A stretch of 31,861 nt of DNA. It comes from Erysipelotrichaceae bacterium (GTDB taxonomy: Bacteria; Bacillota_I; Bacilli_A; Erysipelotrichales; Erysipelotrichaceae). Both the position numbers and the translations under genes were made by a program. Under the pieces are notes generated by a model. That model was not told the DNA's origin. It made no database searches and saw only the letters and a list, made by a program, of their open reading frames with translations. This document shows, in pieces, positions 8,437-17,200 of this stretch (within the stretch, counting starts at the first letter, position 1; each line of letters starts with the position of its first letter). The stretch covers positions 1 to 31,861 of the forward strand of contig CAAEVI010000005.1 of the NCBI GenBank assembly GCA_900759455.1, written 5' to 3'.

Positions 8437-9189
8437 ATGAAAGAGCAGTATTCAAAACATTATAGCAGACACTTGAATCGTGAAATGGAACTCAGTGTTT
8501 ATGGCCACGCCGGAAAGCCTTGTCTGGTGTTTCCACCGCAGGACGGGAAGCATGGAGACTGGAAAGCATTCGGAATGATCGACGCAATGTCTGAATATAT
8601 TCAGGATGGAAGAATTCAGGTGTTCTGTTGTGATTCGATCGATGAAGAGTCATGGTCGAACCAATCCGGTGATCCACGCTGGAGAATTGAACGTCAGGAA
8701 GCATATTTTAATTATATTTGTGAAGAATTGGTGCCTATGATCCTTGACTGGAATGAAACAGACTGCGGTCTTCGTGCCGGAAAGCTGATGACGACCGGTG
8801 CCAGCATGGGGGGATATCATGCCGTTAACTGTATGATGCGCCGTCCGGATCTGTTTGATAAAGTGCTGTCACTGAGCGGTTTGTTCCAAAGTGATTATTT
8901 CTTTCAGAACTATCATGATGATTTAACGTATGCCAATTCACCGTTGGACTTTTTACAGAATATGCCGCTGGATCATCCGTATATTCAAATGTATAATGAA
9001 AGCGAAATAATCCTGTGCTGCGGACAGGGGGCATGGGAAGAAAAGATGATCGATCACATGCATCGAATGCATGATGTTTTCGAACGAAAAGGAATTGAGG
9101 CATGGATTGATTTCTGGGGCTATGATGTCAATCATGACTGGCCTTGGTGGAGAAGACAAATTGTTTATTTTTTGCAGTTTATGGTATAA
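8437..9189 (+). CDS. Alpha/beta-hydrolase esterase (esterase D-like)
   Basis: A 250-residue alpha/beta hydrolase of the 'putative esterase' type (PF00756-like). The nucleophile elbow is GASMGG with Ser123. His233 lies in NHDWPWW, matching the family's H-x-W catalytic-His region. An Asp for the triad is expected near residues 190-225 but cannot be assigned firmly. There is no signal peptide, so it should be cytosolic. It begins one base after the ATP-grasp stop, and a GNRA-loop terminator follows, making a two-gene operon. Pairing with an ATP-grasp ligase suggests hydrolysis or transfer of an ester or thioester made or consumed by the partner; this is inference. Confidence 0.85.
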   Translation: MKEQYSKHYSRHLNREMELSVYGHAGKPCLVFPPQDGKHGDWKAFGMIDAMSEYIQDGRIQVFCCDSIDEESWSNQSGDPRWRIERQEAYFNYICEELVPMILDWNETDCGLRAGKLMTTGASMGGYHAVNCMMRRPDLFDKVLSLSGLFQSDYFFQNYHDDLTYANSPLDFLQNMPLDHPYIQMYNESEIILCCGQGAWEEKMIDHMHRMHDVFERKGIEAWIDFWGYDVNHDWPWWRRQIVYFLQFMV

Positions 9190-9204
9190 GGCGACCAATA
9201 GCAG

Positions 9205-9231
9205 GAACTCTGGAAACAGAGTTCTTTTTTT
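9205..9231 (+). terminator. Terminator of the ATP-grasp/esterase operon
   Basis: An 8-bp stem (GAACTCTG / CAGAGTTC) is closed by a GAAA tetraloop and followed by seven T residues, 15 bp after the esterase stop. Confidence 0.93.
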
Positions 9232-9244
9232 GAATATGCAGCAT

Positions 9245-9288
9245 AAAGAAAAAGAACAAAGGCAGCGAGGGGAACGCTGCCTTTGTTC
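9245..9288 (-). terminator. Strong minus-strand intrinsic terminator without a known gene
   Basis: A perfect 14-bp inverted repeat (9254-9267 and 9275-9288) has a 7-base loop. On the minus strand it is followed by TTTTTCTTT, giving a classical terminator. On the plus strand no T-tract follows. There is no protein gene on the minus strand for it to serve, so it may end a small RNA. Confidence 0.75.
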
Positions 9289-9429
9289 AACATTATACTT
9301 AGTTAAAAAGAAAGGGAAAATTGATTATGAAGAATTGAGCTCTCTTTCAAGCTCACTTATAGTATAGGCAACAGGACCGGTTTAATTATCATAAATTCAT
9401 GTTAAATTGTGTGATGAAATGATGAAGAA
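9245..9429 (-). ncRNA. Candidate minus-strand small RNA
   Basis: Between a plausible minus-strand promoter (9436-9465) and the strong minus-strand terminator lies about 185 nt with no convincing ORF. It contains a small internal hairpin (TGAGCT / AGCTCA, around 9336-9354). The size and arrangement fit a bacterial small RNA. No known RNA family (6S, tmRNA, SRP, RNase P) was recognised by eye. The evidence is only the promoter and terminator pair. Confidence 0.25.
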
Positions 9430-9435
9430 TGGCTT

Positions 9436-9465
9436 ATTATGTGATTAACGGCAAAAAAATGTAAA
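9436..9465 (-). promoter_or_regulatory. Candidate minus-strand promoter
   Basis: On the minus strand TTTACA (9465-9460, five of six consensus bases) and CATAAT (9441-9436) are separated by 18 bp. The surrounding DNA is very AT-rich, so chance matches are possible. Confidence 0.35.
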
Positions 9466-9551
9466 ATATTTACAAGTTTTGATTTATTTACATAATTTTG
9501 AAATTTTTTTCATCTTTTTAAAGCAAATCGATGTTCTTTTTATAGGATTTA

Positions 9552-9560
9552 TGGCATAAT
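9552..9560 (+). promoter_or_regulatory. Extended -10 promoter of the cys operon
   Basis: TGGCATAAT (9552-9560) lies 26 bp upstream of the leader ATG. No good -35 is seen at 17 bp (TGTTCT), which is typical of an extended -10 promoter or of one that needs an activator. Confidence 0.5.
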
Positions 9561-9586
9561 GTATGAAAAGCAAGGAGGAATGACAG

Positions 9587-9667
9587 ATGGTATGCATATA
9601 TCGTTGGAATCAATATAATGAAATAGGACCATTCCTGTTTTGCGCACGATGTTGCAATTGGAGGTGA
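9587..9667 (+). CDS. Cys-rich 26-residue leader peptide upstream of cysK
   Basis: This ORF has an excellent ribosome site: AAGGAGG at 9572-9578, eight bases before the ATG. It encodes 26 residues with four Cys (positions 3, 19, 22 and 23, ending C-A-R-C-C-N-W-R) and stops 28 bp before cysK. A small peptide crowded with Cys codons ahead of a cysteine synthase gene is the expected design of a leader that senses Cys-tRNA charging by ribosome stalling. CATTCCT inside the ORF (9630-9636) is complementary to AGGAATG beside its own ribosome site. TTCCTG (9632-9637) is also complementary to CAGGAA (9672-9677) near the cysK start, so alternative pairings are possible. No clear terminator hairpin with a T-run is seen before cysK, which makes translational control more likely than transcription attenuation. 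It could instead be a small zinc-binding peptide. Confidence 0.6.
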   Translation: MVCIYRWNQYNEIGPFLFCARCCNWR

Positions 9668-9695
9668 CATGCAGGAAGAAAAAGGAGGAGAATCA

Positions 9696-10577
9696 ATGAA
9701 ATCAATTGAATTAATTGGCAATACACCGATGATTCAGATCGGTGAAACGAATGTATATGTAAAACTTGAAAAATATAACCCGGGAGGCAGTGTAAAAGAT
9801 CGTGCAGTTTACGGAATGCTGAAATCTGCATTGGAGAAGAAAACAATTACGCACGACAATGTGCTTATAGAGGCAACGAGCGGAAATACAGGTATCGCTT
9901 TGGCAATGCTGGGAGCAATCCTAAAGTTAAAAGTTGTGATCGTCATGCCGGAGACCATGAGCGTGGAACGACGTCGCCTGGTACAGGCATATGGCGCTCA
10001 GCTTGTATTGAGTGATGGAAAAAAGGGGATGCAGGGTGCAATCGATAAAATGAATGAGCTGATCAGACAGAATCCTTCTTATGTGACTCTGGGACAGTTT
10101 GATAATCCTGACAACCCGCAAACACATTATGAAACAACAGGGGCGGAGATATTAAGACAACAGCCGAATGTGGAAGTATTTGTGGCCGGAATTGGAACCG
10201 GCGGAACCTTCAGTGGTGTCTCAAGACGTTTGAAGGAAAAAAATAAGGATATTCTCTGTGTTGCTGTTGAACCGGCATCCAGTGCGCTGTTAAGTGGCAG
10301 AGAGGCCGGGCCACATAAGATTCAGGGAATCGGGGCAAATTTTGTTCCGGATAATTTTGATGATAAAGTATGCGATGATGTAGCTACAGTTACGAATGAG
10401 GAAGCCATAGCCGAAATGATCGCCTTCGGAAGAGAAACCGGCATTTTGGTTGGTATTAGTTCCGGAGCAAATATTGCAGTTGCTAAACGGTATGCGGAAT
10501 ATTATCCGGATCGAATCGTCGTGACGATTGCGCCGGATGGTGCGGATAAATATCTTTCTGTCGTGGAGTTTGATTAA
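9696..10577 (+). CDS. cysK: Cysteine synthase A (O-acetylserine sulfhydrylase)
   Basis: A PLP enzyme that converts O-acetylserine and sulfide to cysteine. The start at 9696 is set by AAGGAGG at 9682-9688; the ATG at 9669 would add nine non-family residues. Residues 6-11 are LIGNTP, the PLP lysine is K34 in GGSVKDRA, the substrate loop TSGNTG follows, the PLP phosphate-binding loop is GTGGTFSG, and SSGAN lies near the C-terminus. At 293 residues it is a slightly short standard CysK. It is preceded by the Cys-rich leader ORF, and its stop shares a base with the cysE start (TAATG), so substrate-producing and substrate-using enzymes are coupled. Confidence 0.95.
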   Translation: MKSIELIGNTPMIQIGETNVYVKLEKYNPGGSVKDRAVYGMLKSALEKKTITHDNVLIEATSGNTGIALAMLGAILKLKVVIVMPETMSVERRRLVQAYGAQLVLSDGKKGMQGAIDKMNELIRQNPSYVTLGQFDNPDNPQTHYETTGAEILRQQPNVEVFVAGIGTGGTFSGVSRRLKEKNKDILCVAVEPASSALLSGREAGPHKIQGIGANFVPDNFDDKVCDDVATVTNEEAIAEMIAFGRETGILVGISSGANIAVAKRYAEYYPDRIVVTIAPDGADKYLSVVEFD

Positions 10578-11113
10578 TGCGTTTTTTTCATAACGCCGCG
10601 TACAATATTCGCCGGACAATGGAAAATGATCCGGCGGCACATTCAAAAATCGAAGTATTACTGCTTTATCCGCATATCAAAGCAATCGGCATCCATCGTA
10701 TCGCACACTGCTTTTATCGCATGCATTTATTTTTTCTAGCGCGTTTTATATCTAATATAGCTCGTTTTTGGACAGGAATTGAAATTCACCCCGGAGCAAA
10801 AATCGGTAAAGGATTTTTGATCGATCACGGAATGGGAGTGGTTATCGGGGAAACAGCCGAAATAGGTGATAACTGCCAGATTTATCATGGAGTAACGTTG
10901 GGAGGCAGAGGGACCCTTCATACGAAAAGACATCCGACTTTGGAGGATGGTGTAATGATCGGTGCCGGAGCCAAGTGTCTGGGCAACATTACGATAGGAA
11001 AAGGAGCAAAGGTTGGAGCAAATGCTGTAGTCTTGCAGGATGTTCCTCCATACGCTACAGCAGTTGGAGTACCGGCAAGGATTATCATGCCAAAAGAGGA
11101 AAATCAAAAGTGA
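10577..11113 (+). CDS. cysE: Serine O-acetyltransferase
   Basis: CysE acetylates serine with acetyl-CoA to give O-acetylserine for CysK. The 178-residue protein is a short form with a reduced N-terminal helical domain and a full left-handed beta-helix. Hexapeptide repeats run from IHPGAKIGKG through TIGKGAKVGANAVV. The active-site DHG and YHG histidines lie in IDHGMGVVIGETAEIG and IYHGVTLGG. It overlaps the cysK stop by one base, and the two proteins may form the cysteine synthase complex. Its stop codon lies inside the stem of the operon terminator. Confidence 0.95.
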   Translation: MRFFHNAAYNIRRTMENDPAAHSKIEVLLLYPHIKAIGIHRIAHCFYRMHLFFLARFISNIARFWTGIEIHPGAKIGKGFLIDHGMGVVIGETAEIGDNCQIYHGVTLGGRGTLHTKRHPTLEDGVMIGAGAKCLGNITIGKGAKVGANAVVLQDVPPYATAVGVPARIIMPKEENQK

Positions 11114-11132
11114 GGGCGTTCCCTCACTTTTT
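11106..11132 (+). terminator. Terminator of the cysK-cysE operon
   Basis: An 11-bp stem (AAAAGTGAGGG / CCCTCACTTTT, loop CGTT) ends in a T-tract. The left arm includes the last codon and stop of cysE. Confidence 0.92.
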
Positions 11133-11173
11133 GTCAGTCTTCATCACGGATTGCCGCTTTTAAATTGACACAG

Positions 11174-11203
11174 TTGAGTTTTGGTTCTTTTGTATGCTAT
11201 TAT
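11174..11203 (+). promoter_or_regulatory. Promoter of the membrane TPR-like protein
   Basis: TTGAGT (11174-11179) and TATTAT (11198-11203) are spaced 18 bp, with TGC before the -10 forming an extended element. A perfect TTGACA at 11165-11170 is present but spaced too far from this -10. Confidence 0.5.
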
Positions 11204-11233
11204 TAAATCAATACGTAAGCATGGAGGTATTTT

Positions 11234-12547
11234 ATGTGGAGATATGAATGCAAACGGCATTTGTTATATCTGTTATGCGGTGCCGTAGTTGGCATGATAC
11301 TGTATTTTATGTGGGATGAATCTTTTTTTCAGCAAATAAATCAGTCACTTATGGAAACAGGCTATCATCTGTCTGATACAGATGTGGAAATGGCCTATCA
11401 TTTCAGATGGCTCCTTGGAGCTGTAATGATCGCATCCGTGGTGAATGGTGTACTGATTCTTCGTTATGCCATGATCAAATTTAACCTAAGCGGTGTTTTC
11501 CTGCTTGTTCTGTTTTTGTTCGGAATCCTGCTTTGGGTTGTTGTAATCTTGTTTGTCGGCATGATCTTGCTGCTGCCTTCGATCATTGTATGTATTTATG
11601 GCATGGTAACGATTCGTAATGCGGCGGCTAAAAATTTCCGTACGCTTCCAAAAGGGGATGGAAGTGAAGTGGAGCGTGTTTACCGTCTGCATCATGAGTT
11701 TAAAGATGATGTTGCCGCCTTGGCTTTAAAATGCCGAAAAGACAGTGACCGTTGGACTTTGATTTATGTTTTGGGACTGGTTGCTTTGATGAGCGTAACA
11801 TTGATCATTTCTAATTTAACACTTACTATGCTGTTGTTTTTGGCATTTGCCTTTCTGTTTGTTTTCGTATTCAGACTGCGTGCGCAAAGTGTTTTGCCGA
11901 TCGAAGGCCTGTTGTATGACCAGTGTGACCCTTTGGCTTGTGCCAGTGCAATCCTGGTCTATTCAAAAAGGGGACATCGTTTGAATTTGAAGATGAATTT
12001 ATTATTTGCACAGTGCCTGCTGTTTCTTGATGATCCGCAGCTGGCGATAGATGCTTTGGTATTAATGCGTCGTAACCGCGGCAATGCTTCCGTTGAATTA
12101 AATTACTATATGCTGATGGCAGAAGCCAATTATCAGCTGGGTGATCGAAACTCTCTTGAGCATAATCTAACGATGGTGCGCTCTATTCGAATGAATGCGG
12201 GCACGGCCGGTAATTTGATGCAGCAGGATACGATCGCATCGATTCAAAATAAAATTTATCTGATGAATCAGGATTTTGATCAGTGTGAGGCGTTTTACCG
12301 GCAGGTTTTACCGCAGTTGAAAGTACGTTTGCAACAGGTCAATGCACATTATTATTTGGGATTGATCGCTTTTGTCAAAAAAGATTTTGAGGAAGCAAAA
12401 GATCATTTTGTGTTTGTTGCTGAAAACGGGAATACGACTTCTTTTAGAAGCAAAGCAGTTAAGTACCTTGGAATCATCGAACGCATGGAGCCCGTACAGG
12501 ATCATGACGAATCACAGGGTGAATGTGATCTGAACACTGAACAATAA
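11234..12547 (+). CDS. Polytopic membrane protein with C-terminal TPR-like domain
   Basis: A 437-residue protein. The N-terminal half is membrane-embedded, with hydrophobic stretches near residues 9-27, 57-80, 86-127 (probably two helices) and 175-215 (probably two). The C-terminal 200 residues are a soluble helical array resembling TPRs, for example LNYYMLMAEANYQLGD and AHYYLGLIAFVKKDFEEAKDHF. No catalytic motif is visible. A scaffold or sensor that tethers partners at the membrane is the simplest reading. GGAGG lies just upstream of the ATG. It is a single-gene unit with its own promoter and a shared terminator. Function unknown. Confidence 0.8.
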   Translation: MWRYECKRHLLYLLCGAVVGMILYFMWDESFFQQINQSLMETGYHLSDTDVEMAYHFRWLLGAVMIASVVNGVLILRYAMIKFNLSGVFLLVLFLFGILLWVVVILFVGMILLLPSIIVCIYGMVTIRNAAAKNFRTLPKGDGSEVERVYRLHHEFKDDVAALALKCRKDSDRWTLIYVLGLVALMSVTLIISNLTLTMLLFLAFAFLFVFVFRLRAQSVLPIEGLLYDQCDPLACASAILVYSKRGHRLNLKMNLLFAQCLLFLDDPQLAIDALVLMRRNRGNASVELNYYMLMAEANYQLGDRNSLEHNLTMVRSIRMNAGTAGNLMQQDTIASIQNKIYLMNQDFDQCEAFYRQVLPQLKVRLQQVNAHYYLGLIAFVKKDFEEAKDHFVFVAENGNTTSFRSKAVKYLGIIERMEPVQDHDESQGECDLNTEQ

Positions 12548-12571
12548 AAAAAGAGCTTTTGCTCTTTTTTT
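12546..12571. terminator. Bidirectional terminator between two convergent membrane protein genes
   Basis: AAAAAAAGAGC, loop TTTT, then GCTCTTTTTTT: a stem flanked by an A-run on one side and a T-run on the other, able to work in both directions for the converging genes at 12547 and 12598. Confidence 0.88.
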
Positions 12572-12597
12572 ACTTGCGGTGTTTATCCCCGTTCTAT

Positions 12598-13179
12598 TTA
12601 TTTACGATTGCCTGGTTTGTTGCTGACCATGTGGTATAATAAAAATCCCATGCCGACAGAGAAAGTAATCTCAGTAAATGAAGTAACGCCGCCTGTTGAC
12701 GCAAAGCCGCACAGGCTGACCATACAGATTAACATGTAATAAAAAAGATAGTGCTGAAATTGTCCATAGCCATGTATCGTTCCCATGAACAAAAAATAAA
12801 AGAACAAGATTGCAAATCCGGCAGAGGATATCATTGCCAGTCGAACGTGCCATTTACTGAGCTGGAACAATGTTTGCGGATAATACGGAATCAGTACAGA
12901 CAGAGCCATCATGATGCACAAAACTGCCAGCAGTTTCTCATATCCTTGGTTCAGGCAAGGATATCGATGCATGCACTTTCTGCTCATCACAAAGAAATAG
13001 CAGGCATTGCTGCTGCCCCACAGAAACAGATAGAGAGAGTGACCAAGCTCATTTCCAATATATGTTTGATTTTGATGAAAAATATTAGTATAAAAGCAGG
13101 CCATAAGATTGACTGCAGGCAGGAGAACGAAAGCAAAGATCCACTGCAGTCTTTTTTTTATTTTTGCTAAATTTATCAT
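12598..13179 (-). CDS. Six-helix integral membrane protein of unknown function
   Basis: A 193-residue, very hydrophobic protein with about six predicted membrane helices and short loops. A basic N-terminus (KIKKR) suggests a cytoplasmic start. No catalytic or transport motif was recognised; a loose resemblance to DRAM/Frag1-like six-helix proteins is not strong enough to name it. No Shine-Dalgarno sequence lies before the ATG: the -10 TATAAT is only seven bases upstream, so the message appears to be leaderless. The gene is divergent from the T7SS-like locus and may be unrelated to it. Confidence 0.72.
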   Translation of the reverse strand: MINLAKIKKRLQWIFAFVLLPAVNLMACFYTNIFHQNQTYIGNELGHSLYLFLWGSSNACYFFVMSRKCMHRYPCLNQGYEKLLAVLCIMMALSVLIPYYPQTLFQLSKWHVRLAMISSAGFAILFFYFLFMGTIHGYGQFQHYLFYYMLICMVSLCGFASTGGVTSFTEITFSVGMGFLLYHMVSNKPGNRK

Positions 13180-13186
13180 GTGTTGG

Positions 13187-13215
13187 ATTATATCATACCT
13201 TCTTCTTTTTTTAAA
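13187..13215 (-). promoter_or_regulatory. Promoter giving a probable leaderless transcript
   Basis: On the minus strand TTTAAA (13215-13210), a 17-bp spacer, then an extended -10 TGATATAAT ending at 13187. Transcription would begin at about 13180-13179, on or next to the A of the ATG at 13179. Confidence 0.6.
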
Positions 13216-13275
13216 TCATTAGGGAGAAATTCGAGTATTGCGTATATATTGGATGAACAGGAAGGAGGGAAAGAG

Positions 13276-14283
13276 ATGCTGCAGGAACTGCAGGAGATTA
13301 AAGAAGAAAACGGATTTCTTTTTCTATCACTGAAAAAGAAAGAGAACTTTGATTCGTACATTTACGATCAGATTCGGATGGATGAAGAATGTCTGCAGCC
13401 AACGCAGCTGAATGAATATTATCGTTTCGATATACAGGGACTTCTTTCTCTAGAAAGCTTTTTGGATCACTATGTGTTTCAAAGACAGGAAGGTTATCGT
13501 TTTTTGATCATGCTGTTCGAACATATTCTGAAAGTAAACCGAAATAAACCGTTACTTTTTGATGTTCGTTATATCTATTTGCCGGCTGAAGGAAACTTTC
13601 TGCGTTTTGTCTGTGTTCCGTTGAACATAGAACACTGGCATTTGCAAAAAGATATCAGCCGTCGTTTTGTCGAGTATTTGGCACATCACTTTCAAACGAA
13701 AGAGGCTTATGAAATAATCGGTTTTATGATCCGAAGCGTTTTAGGTGATGAGTTTTCCCTTACATCTGTTTTGCGGGGCTTGTTTTTACTTGAAGGGCTT
13801 TATCGTCCAAAACAGCATTTTTGGGAAAGATTAAGTCAAAAGAAAGGGCAGCAGTGCTTTGAGGCACGTGCAGAAGAATTATCTCGACTGCATGAAAGAG
13901 AAAAAAAGACATTGAAAGAGAGCAGCATTATGTCGGAAGATCAGAAGTGGAATCGTGAAAAAACAATGCTGCTTGGAGAGGAGCCGATAAAAAAACCGTA
14001 TTTAGAGGGAAAGAAAAACTGCTATAAGCTCAAAGGGCAAATCATGATCATTGGCAGAGATGCTGATTGTGAAATCAGATTAGAAAGTGCGCTATTATCG
14101 AAGAAGCATTTGCAATTGACATGTCGGCAGGATCGATGGTATGCACGTGATTTAAAATCAAAAAACGGAAGCTGGCTGAATGGTAAACGCATGCAGAGAG
14201 AGATGCGTTTAAAAGAAGGGATGGTTTTAAAAACGGCAGATTGTCAATTCATTTTCCATGAAGGACAAATGCAGGATGATTGA
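13276..14283 (+). CDS. FHA-domain T7SS adaptor with DUF6382/EssB-like N-terminal domain
   Basis: A 335-residue soluble protein, first gene of the T7SS-like locus. Residues 1-200 resemble the DUF6382 domain found with FHA domains in clostridial T7SS loci, for example KPLLFDVRYIYLPAEGNF and a VPLN strand; this region is reminiscent of the pseudokinase half of EssB/YukC. A charged helical linker follows. A C-terminal FHA domain (about 240-325) keeps the phosphothreonine-binding residues: GRD near 259, SKKH and the DLKSKNGSW loop. No transmembrane helix is present, unlike true EssB. The start at 13276 is chosen for AAGGAGGG seven bases upstream; the frame is open 96 bp further but lacks a ribosome site. 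It overlaps essC by eight bases. The EssB-like reading is inference. Confidence 0.75.
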   Translation: MLQELQEIKEENGFLFLSLKKKENFDSYIYDQIRMDEECLQPTQLNEYYRFDIQGLLSLESFLDHYVFQRQEGYRFLIMLFEHILKVNRNKPLLFDVRYIYLPAEGNFLRFVCVPLNIEHWHLQKDISRRFVEYLAHHFQTKEAYEIIGFMIRSVLGDEFSLTSVLRGLFLLEGLYRPKQHFWERLSQKKGQQCFEARAEELSRLHEREKKTLKESSIMSEDQKWNREKTMLLGEEPIKKPYLEGKKNCYKLKGQIMIIGRDADCEIRLESALLSKKHLQLTCRQDRWYARDLKSKNGSWLNGKRMQREMRLKEGMVLKTADCQFIFHEGQMQDD

Positions 14284-17200
14284 AATATGTCTTTTTGCGG
14301 GGGAATGGCAGACTACAGTATACGGTGATATTGGTTTCTGTCATATCATTTATCATCCGTTGAATAAGCATCCTTTTATTTACTTAGTCAAAAAAGAAAA
14401 AGAAATTGAAGTTTTTGACAGTAATGAAATCAGTCTTGGTCTTCTGAAACGACAGGGAATGCATGGGAAAAGTTCACAAGAACCTTTTTTTCTGATTGCA
14501 CAGAAGCGACAGGCAACGCTCTATTATTTTTATCGTCTTGAGAACATGTGCATCGGCAGAAGCGATGCATGCAGCGTAACTGTAAAAGAAAGTTATATTT
14601 CAAATCAGCATGTAAGTATTCAATGGCATGGAAATAAACTGATGATCAAAGATCTTAACAGCACAAACGGTACTTATGTAAACGGAAAAAGGATCAAAGA
14701 ATGCATCGGCGAGTGCGGAGATGTAATTCGAATCGGTATGCTTCAGCTGATTGTTGGAGTAGATTTTATTGCTGTAAATCGACCGGTTTCATTAGAGGCA
14801 GTGCAGCCGCAGCTCACTGTAAACAAACCTTTGATCTATGCGAATCCATTATCTGTGCAATGGAGCGAACCGGCAGAGGAGTGGATGAGCCATAATTTAT
14901 CCGTTCCGCCGGTGGTTTTCAGGCAGGAAGAAATGCTTTTTTTGCTGCAGGTGGGTCCTGGAATAACGATGGCTGTGTGCTCGATGCTTGCCATGCGCAC
15001 AATGATGTCCGGAAAATGGATGCAGTTGTCATTACTGCTTTGTATGGTCGTATGGCCATCGCTTGCATTTTGTTATCGACGCATCAAAGCGAGAAAAGAC
15101 AGAAGGAAATGCAGGCAAAGCTATAAAAAGAAACTGGAACATGAGATACATGATATTGTCGGAGACAGGTATCAATATGTACAAAAACAAAGAAAACTGG
15201 TTACGATGCTGTGTGAAGAGATGGTATTGTTGCAGGGACTTAAGGTGCCGCTTGTTTATTTGGGGGAATGCAACAAACAGCTGATAAAAGCAGGTGATGA
15301 GGCAGATAGCGATGCCGATGAGGTGTGTAAGAAAATCTGGACAGAGGCAATGAAAAAATTGGAAAGGCCAAAACAAATGCCAGTGTGTGTTCCTGTTTCG
15401 CATACCGTTTGGATTTGCGGAAATGATGCATTGAATTTTGCTTTATTTGTGTTAATGCAGTTGCTGAAACAGTTCGGGCAAAATGTCATGCTTTATGTTT
15501 ACGGTTTTGAAGATCTTCGCGTACTCGGGCGGCTGCGCTTTCTTACTTGTTTTTGCGGAAAAATAGAAAACGGATCTTTGAATGCCATATCAAAAAAAGC
15601 AGATGATGAAAAGGTGATCCTATTGAGCAGGAATACTTACTGTTCGCTATCGTCAGATAAAAAAAGGACATGGGAAATTATCTGCAGCAGGCATGCACGG
15701 GGAGGATCATTTAATGAATTGGCAATCAATTTAGATCGAAAAGAATATTGGAATGAAAAGGTTATTGATTTTTTTCCTTATCGTTACTCAATGAAACAAT
15801 GGGAACAGTTCTGCATCTGTTTTTCAAAAACAAAACGATACAGATCAAATGAGGTGAAAGACTTCTTATCTCTGTTTCAGTGTACTGATATCATTCAGCT
15901 CGATATCATGCGCCGATGGTCAAAAGCAAAAAAACAAAGTCTGTCGGTCCCCGTGGGATGGGACGAAAATGATCAGCTCATTTTTCTGGATGCACATGAG
16001 CGAGCAGACGGGCCCCACGGTATCATTGCAGGAACGACAGGTGCTGGAAAAAGTGAATTGCTAATTACTTATATTCTTTCTTTGGCATGTGAATATCCTC
16101 CAGATCAAGTGAATTTTTTTCTGATTGACTATAAGGGAGGCGCAATGGCAAAAGCTTTATGTGATCTTCCTCATATCAGCGGTATCATGACGAATCTGGA
16201 AGCTGCTTCGTTACAGCGTGTCCGTATTTCTCTGTCATATGAGTTAACGCTTCGACAGCGTGAATTTCAACGTCTGACGGTGCAGAAACATGTATCCTCT
16301 CTCAGCATGGAAGATTATGGGAAACTGCGTTTGGCAGAACAGCCTGAATTTGCTCATCTGTTCTTGATTGTCGATGAATTTGCCCAACTGAGGTCTCAGT
16401 ACTACGAATTTCTTGAAGATTTGAAAAGAATTGCGCGCATTGGTCGCAGCTTTGGAATTCACTTATTGCTTTGTACTCAGAAACCCGGCGGGTTAATAGA
16501 TGATCAGATCTGGAGCAATTCAAATTTTCATCTATGCATGCGTGTCCAGGAAGCAGCAGACTCAAGAGATATGCTTCATAACAATGATGCAGTTTATTTA
16601 AATAAGAGCGGAGAATTTCTTTTACAGGTTGGTGCAGGTAGTCGTTATCAGCATGGTTTCTCAGCTTACGCTAACGCTGATTACTGCCCGTCAACGTTTT
16701 ATCATAGAAATGCAGAACATAATCTTCGAATCAATGATGCTAACGGTAAAACTATCTATTGCCGTTGCTGGCGTGATAAGCAAGCGAAAACCAAGCAATT
16801 GCAGGCAATTTGTGATTATTTGCAGGTTCAGGCATCGGAATGCAAAAAACGTGCAAGAAAAATCTGCTGCGAAGAATTGGTTCGGTATGCCTCACGTAAC
16901 AGTTTTTCTCATCCCTATCAGATCGGTTGGATTGATGTTCCGCAGAAGCAAAGCATTCAGCCCTGGATTTTAAAAGAAGGCTCCTTGGCCGTTTTATGTG
17001 CTTCTTCGGCTCAGACACGTGTTTTTTTTGATACATGTATCAGTGCATTGGTTAAAGAAAATGAGCGGCATTTCTTCTATATAGGAGATAGAAGAGAAGG
17101 GATGGAAACAATTGCACCTGATGATGAACGAATGATGGCATTATTGTTTTATCATTTGGAACAAAGCAGCAATGAGTGTGTATTCATCGAAGATATGCAT

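Larger units (their letters stand above)
9232..9586. other. Gene-free AT-rich intergenic stretch
   Basis: This gap between the esterase operon and the cysK leader holds the minus-strand terminator, the candidate small RNA and the cysK promoter. No T-box (no GGTGG antiterminator bulge), SAM riboswitch or tRNA was recognised. Confidence 0.6.

Noticed and set aside
9165..9293. Minus-strand 42-codon ORF across the two hairpins after the esterase
   Set aside because: No Shine-Dalgarno sequence; it overlaps the esterase 3' end and both terminator hairpins, so it is most likely open by chance.
9400..9586. T-box or SAM riboswitch before cysK
   Set aside because: No T-box antiterminator consensus, SAM-box core or terminator/antiterminator pair could be found; only a short leader with a Cys-rich ORF is visible.
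11165..11170. Perfect TTGACA as the -35 of the membrane TPR-like gene
   Set aside because: It lies 22 bp or more from any usable -10; the TTGAGT at 11174 with an extended -10 fits better.
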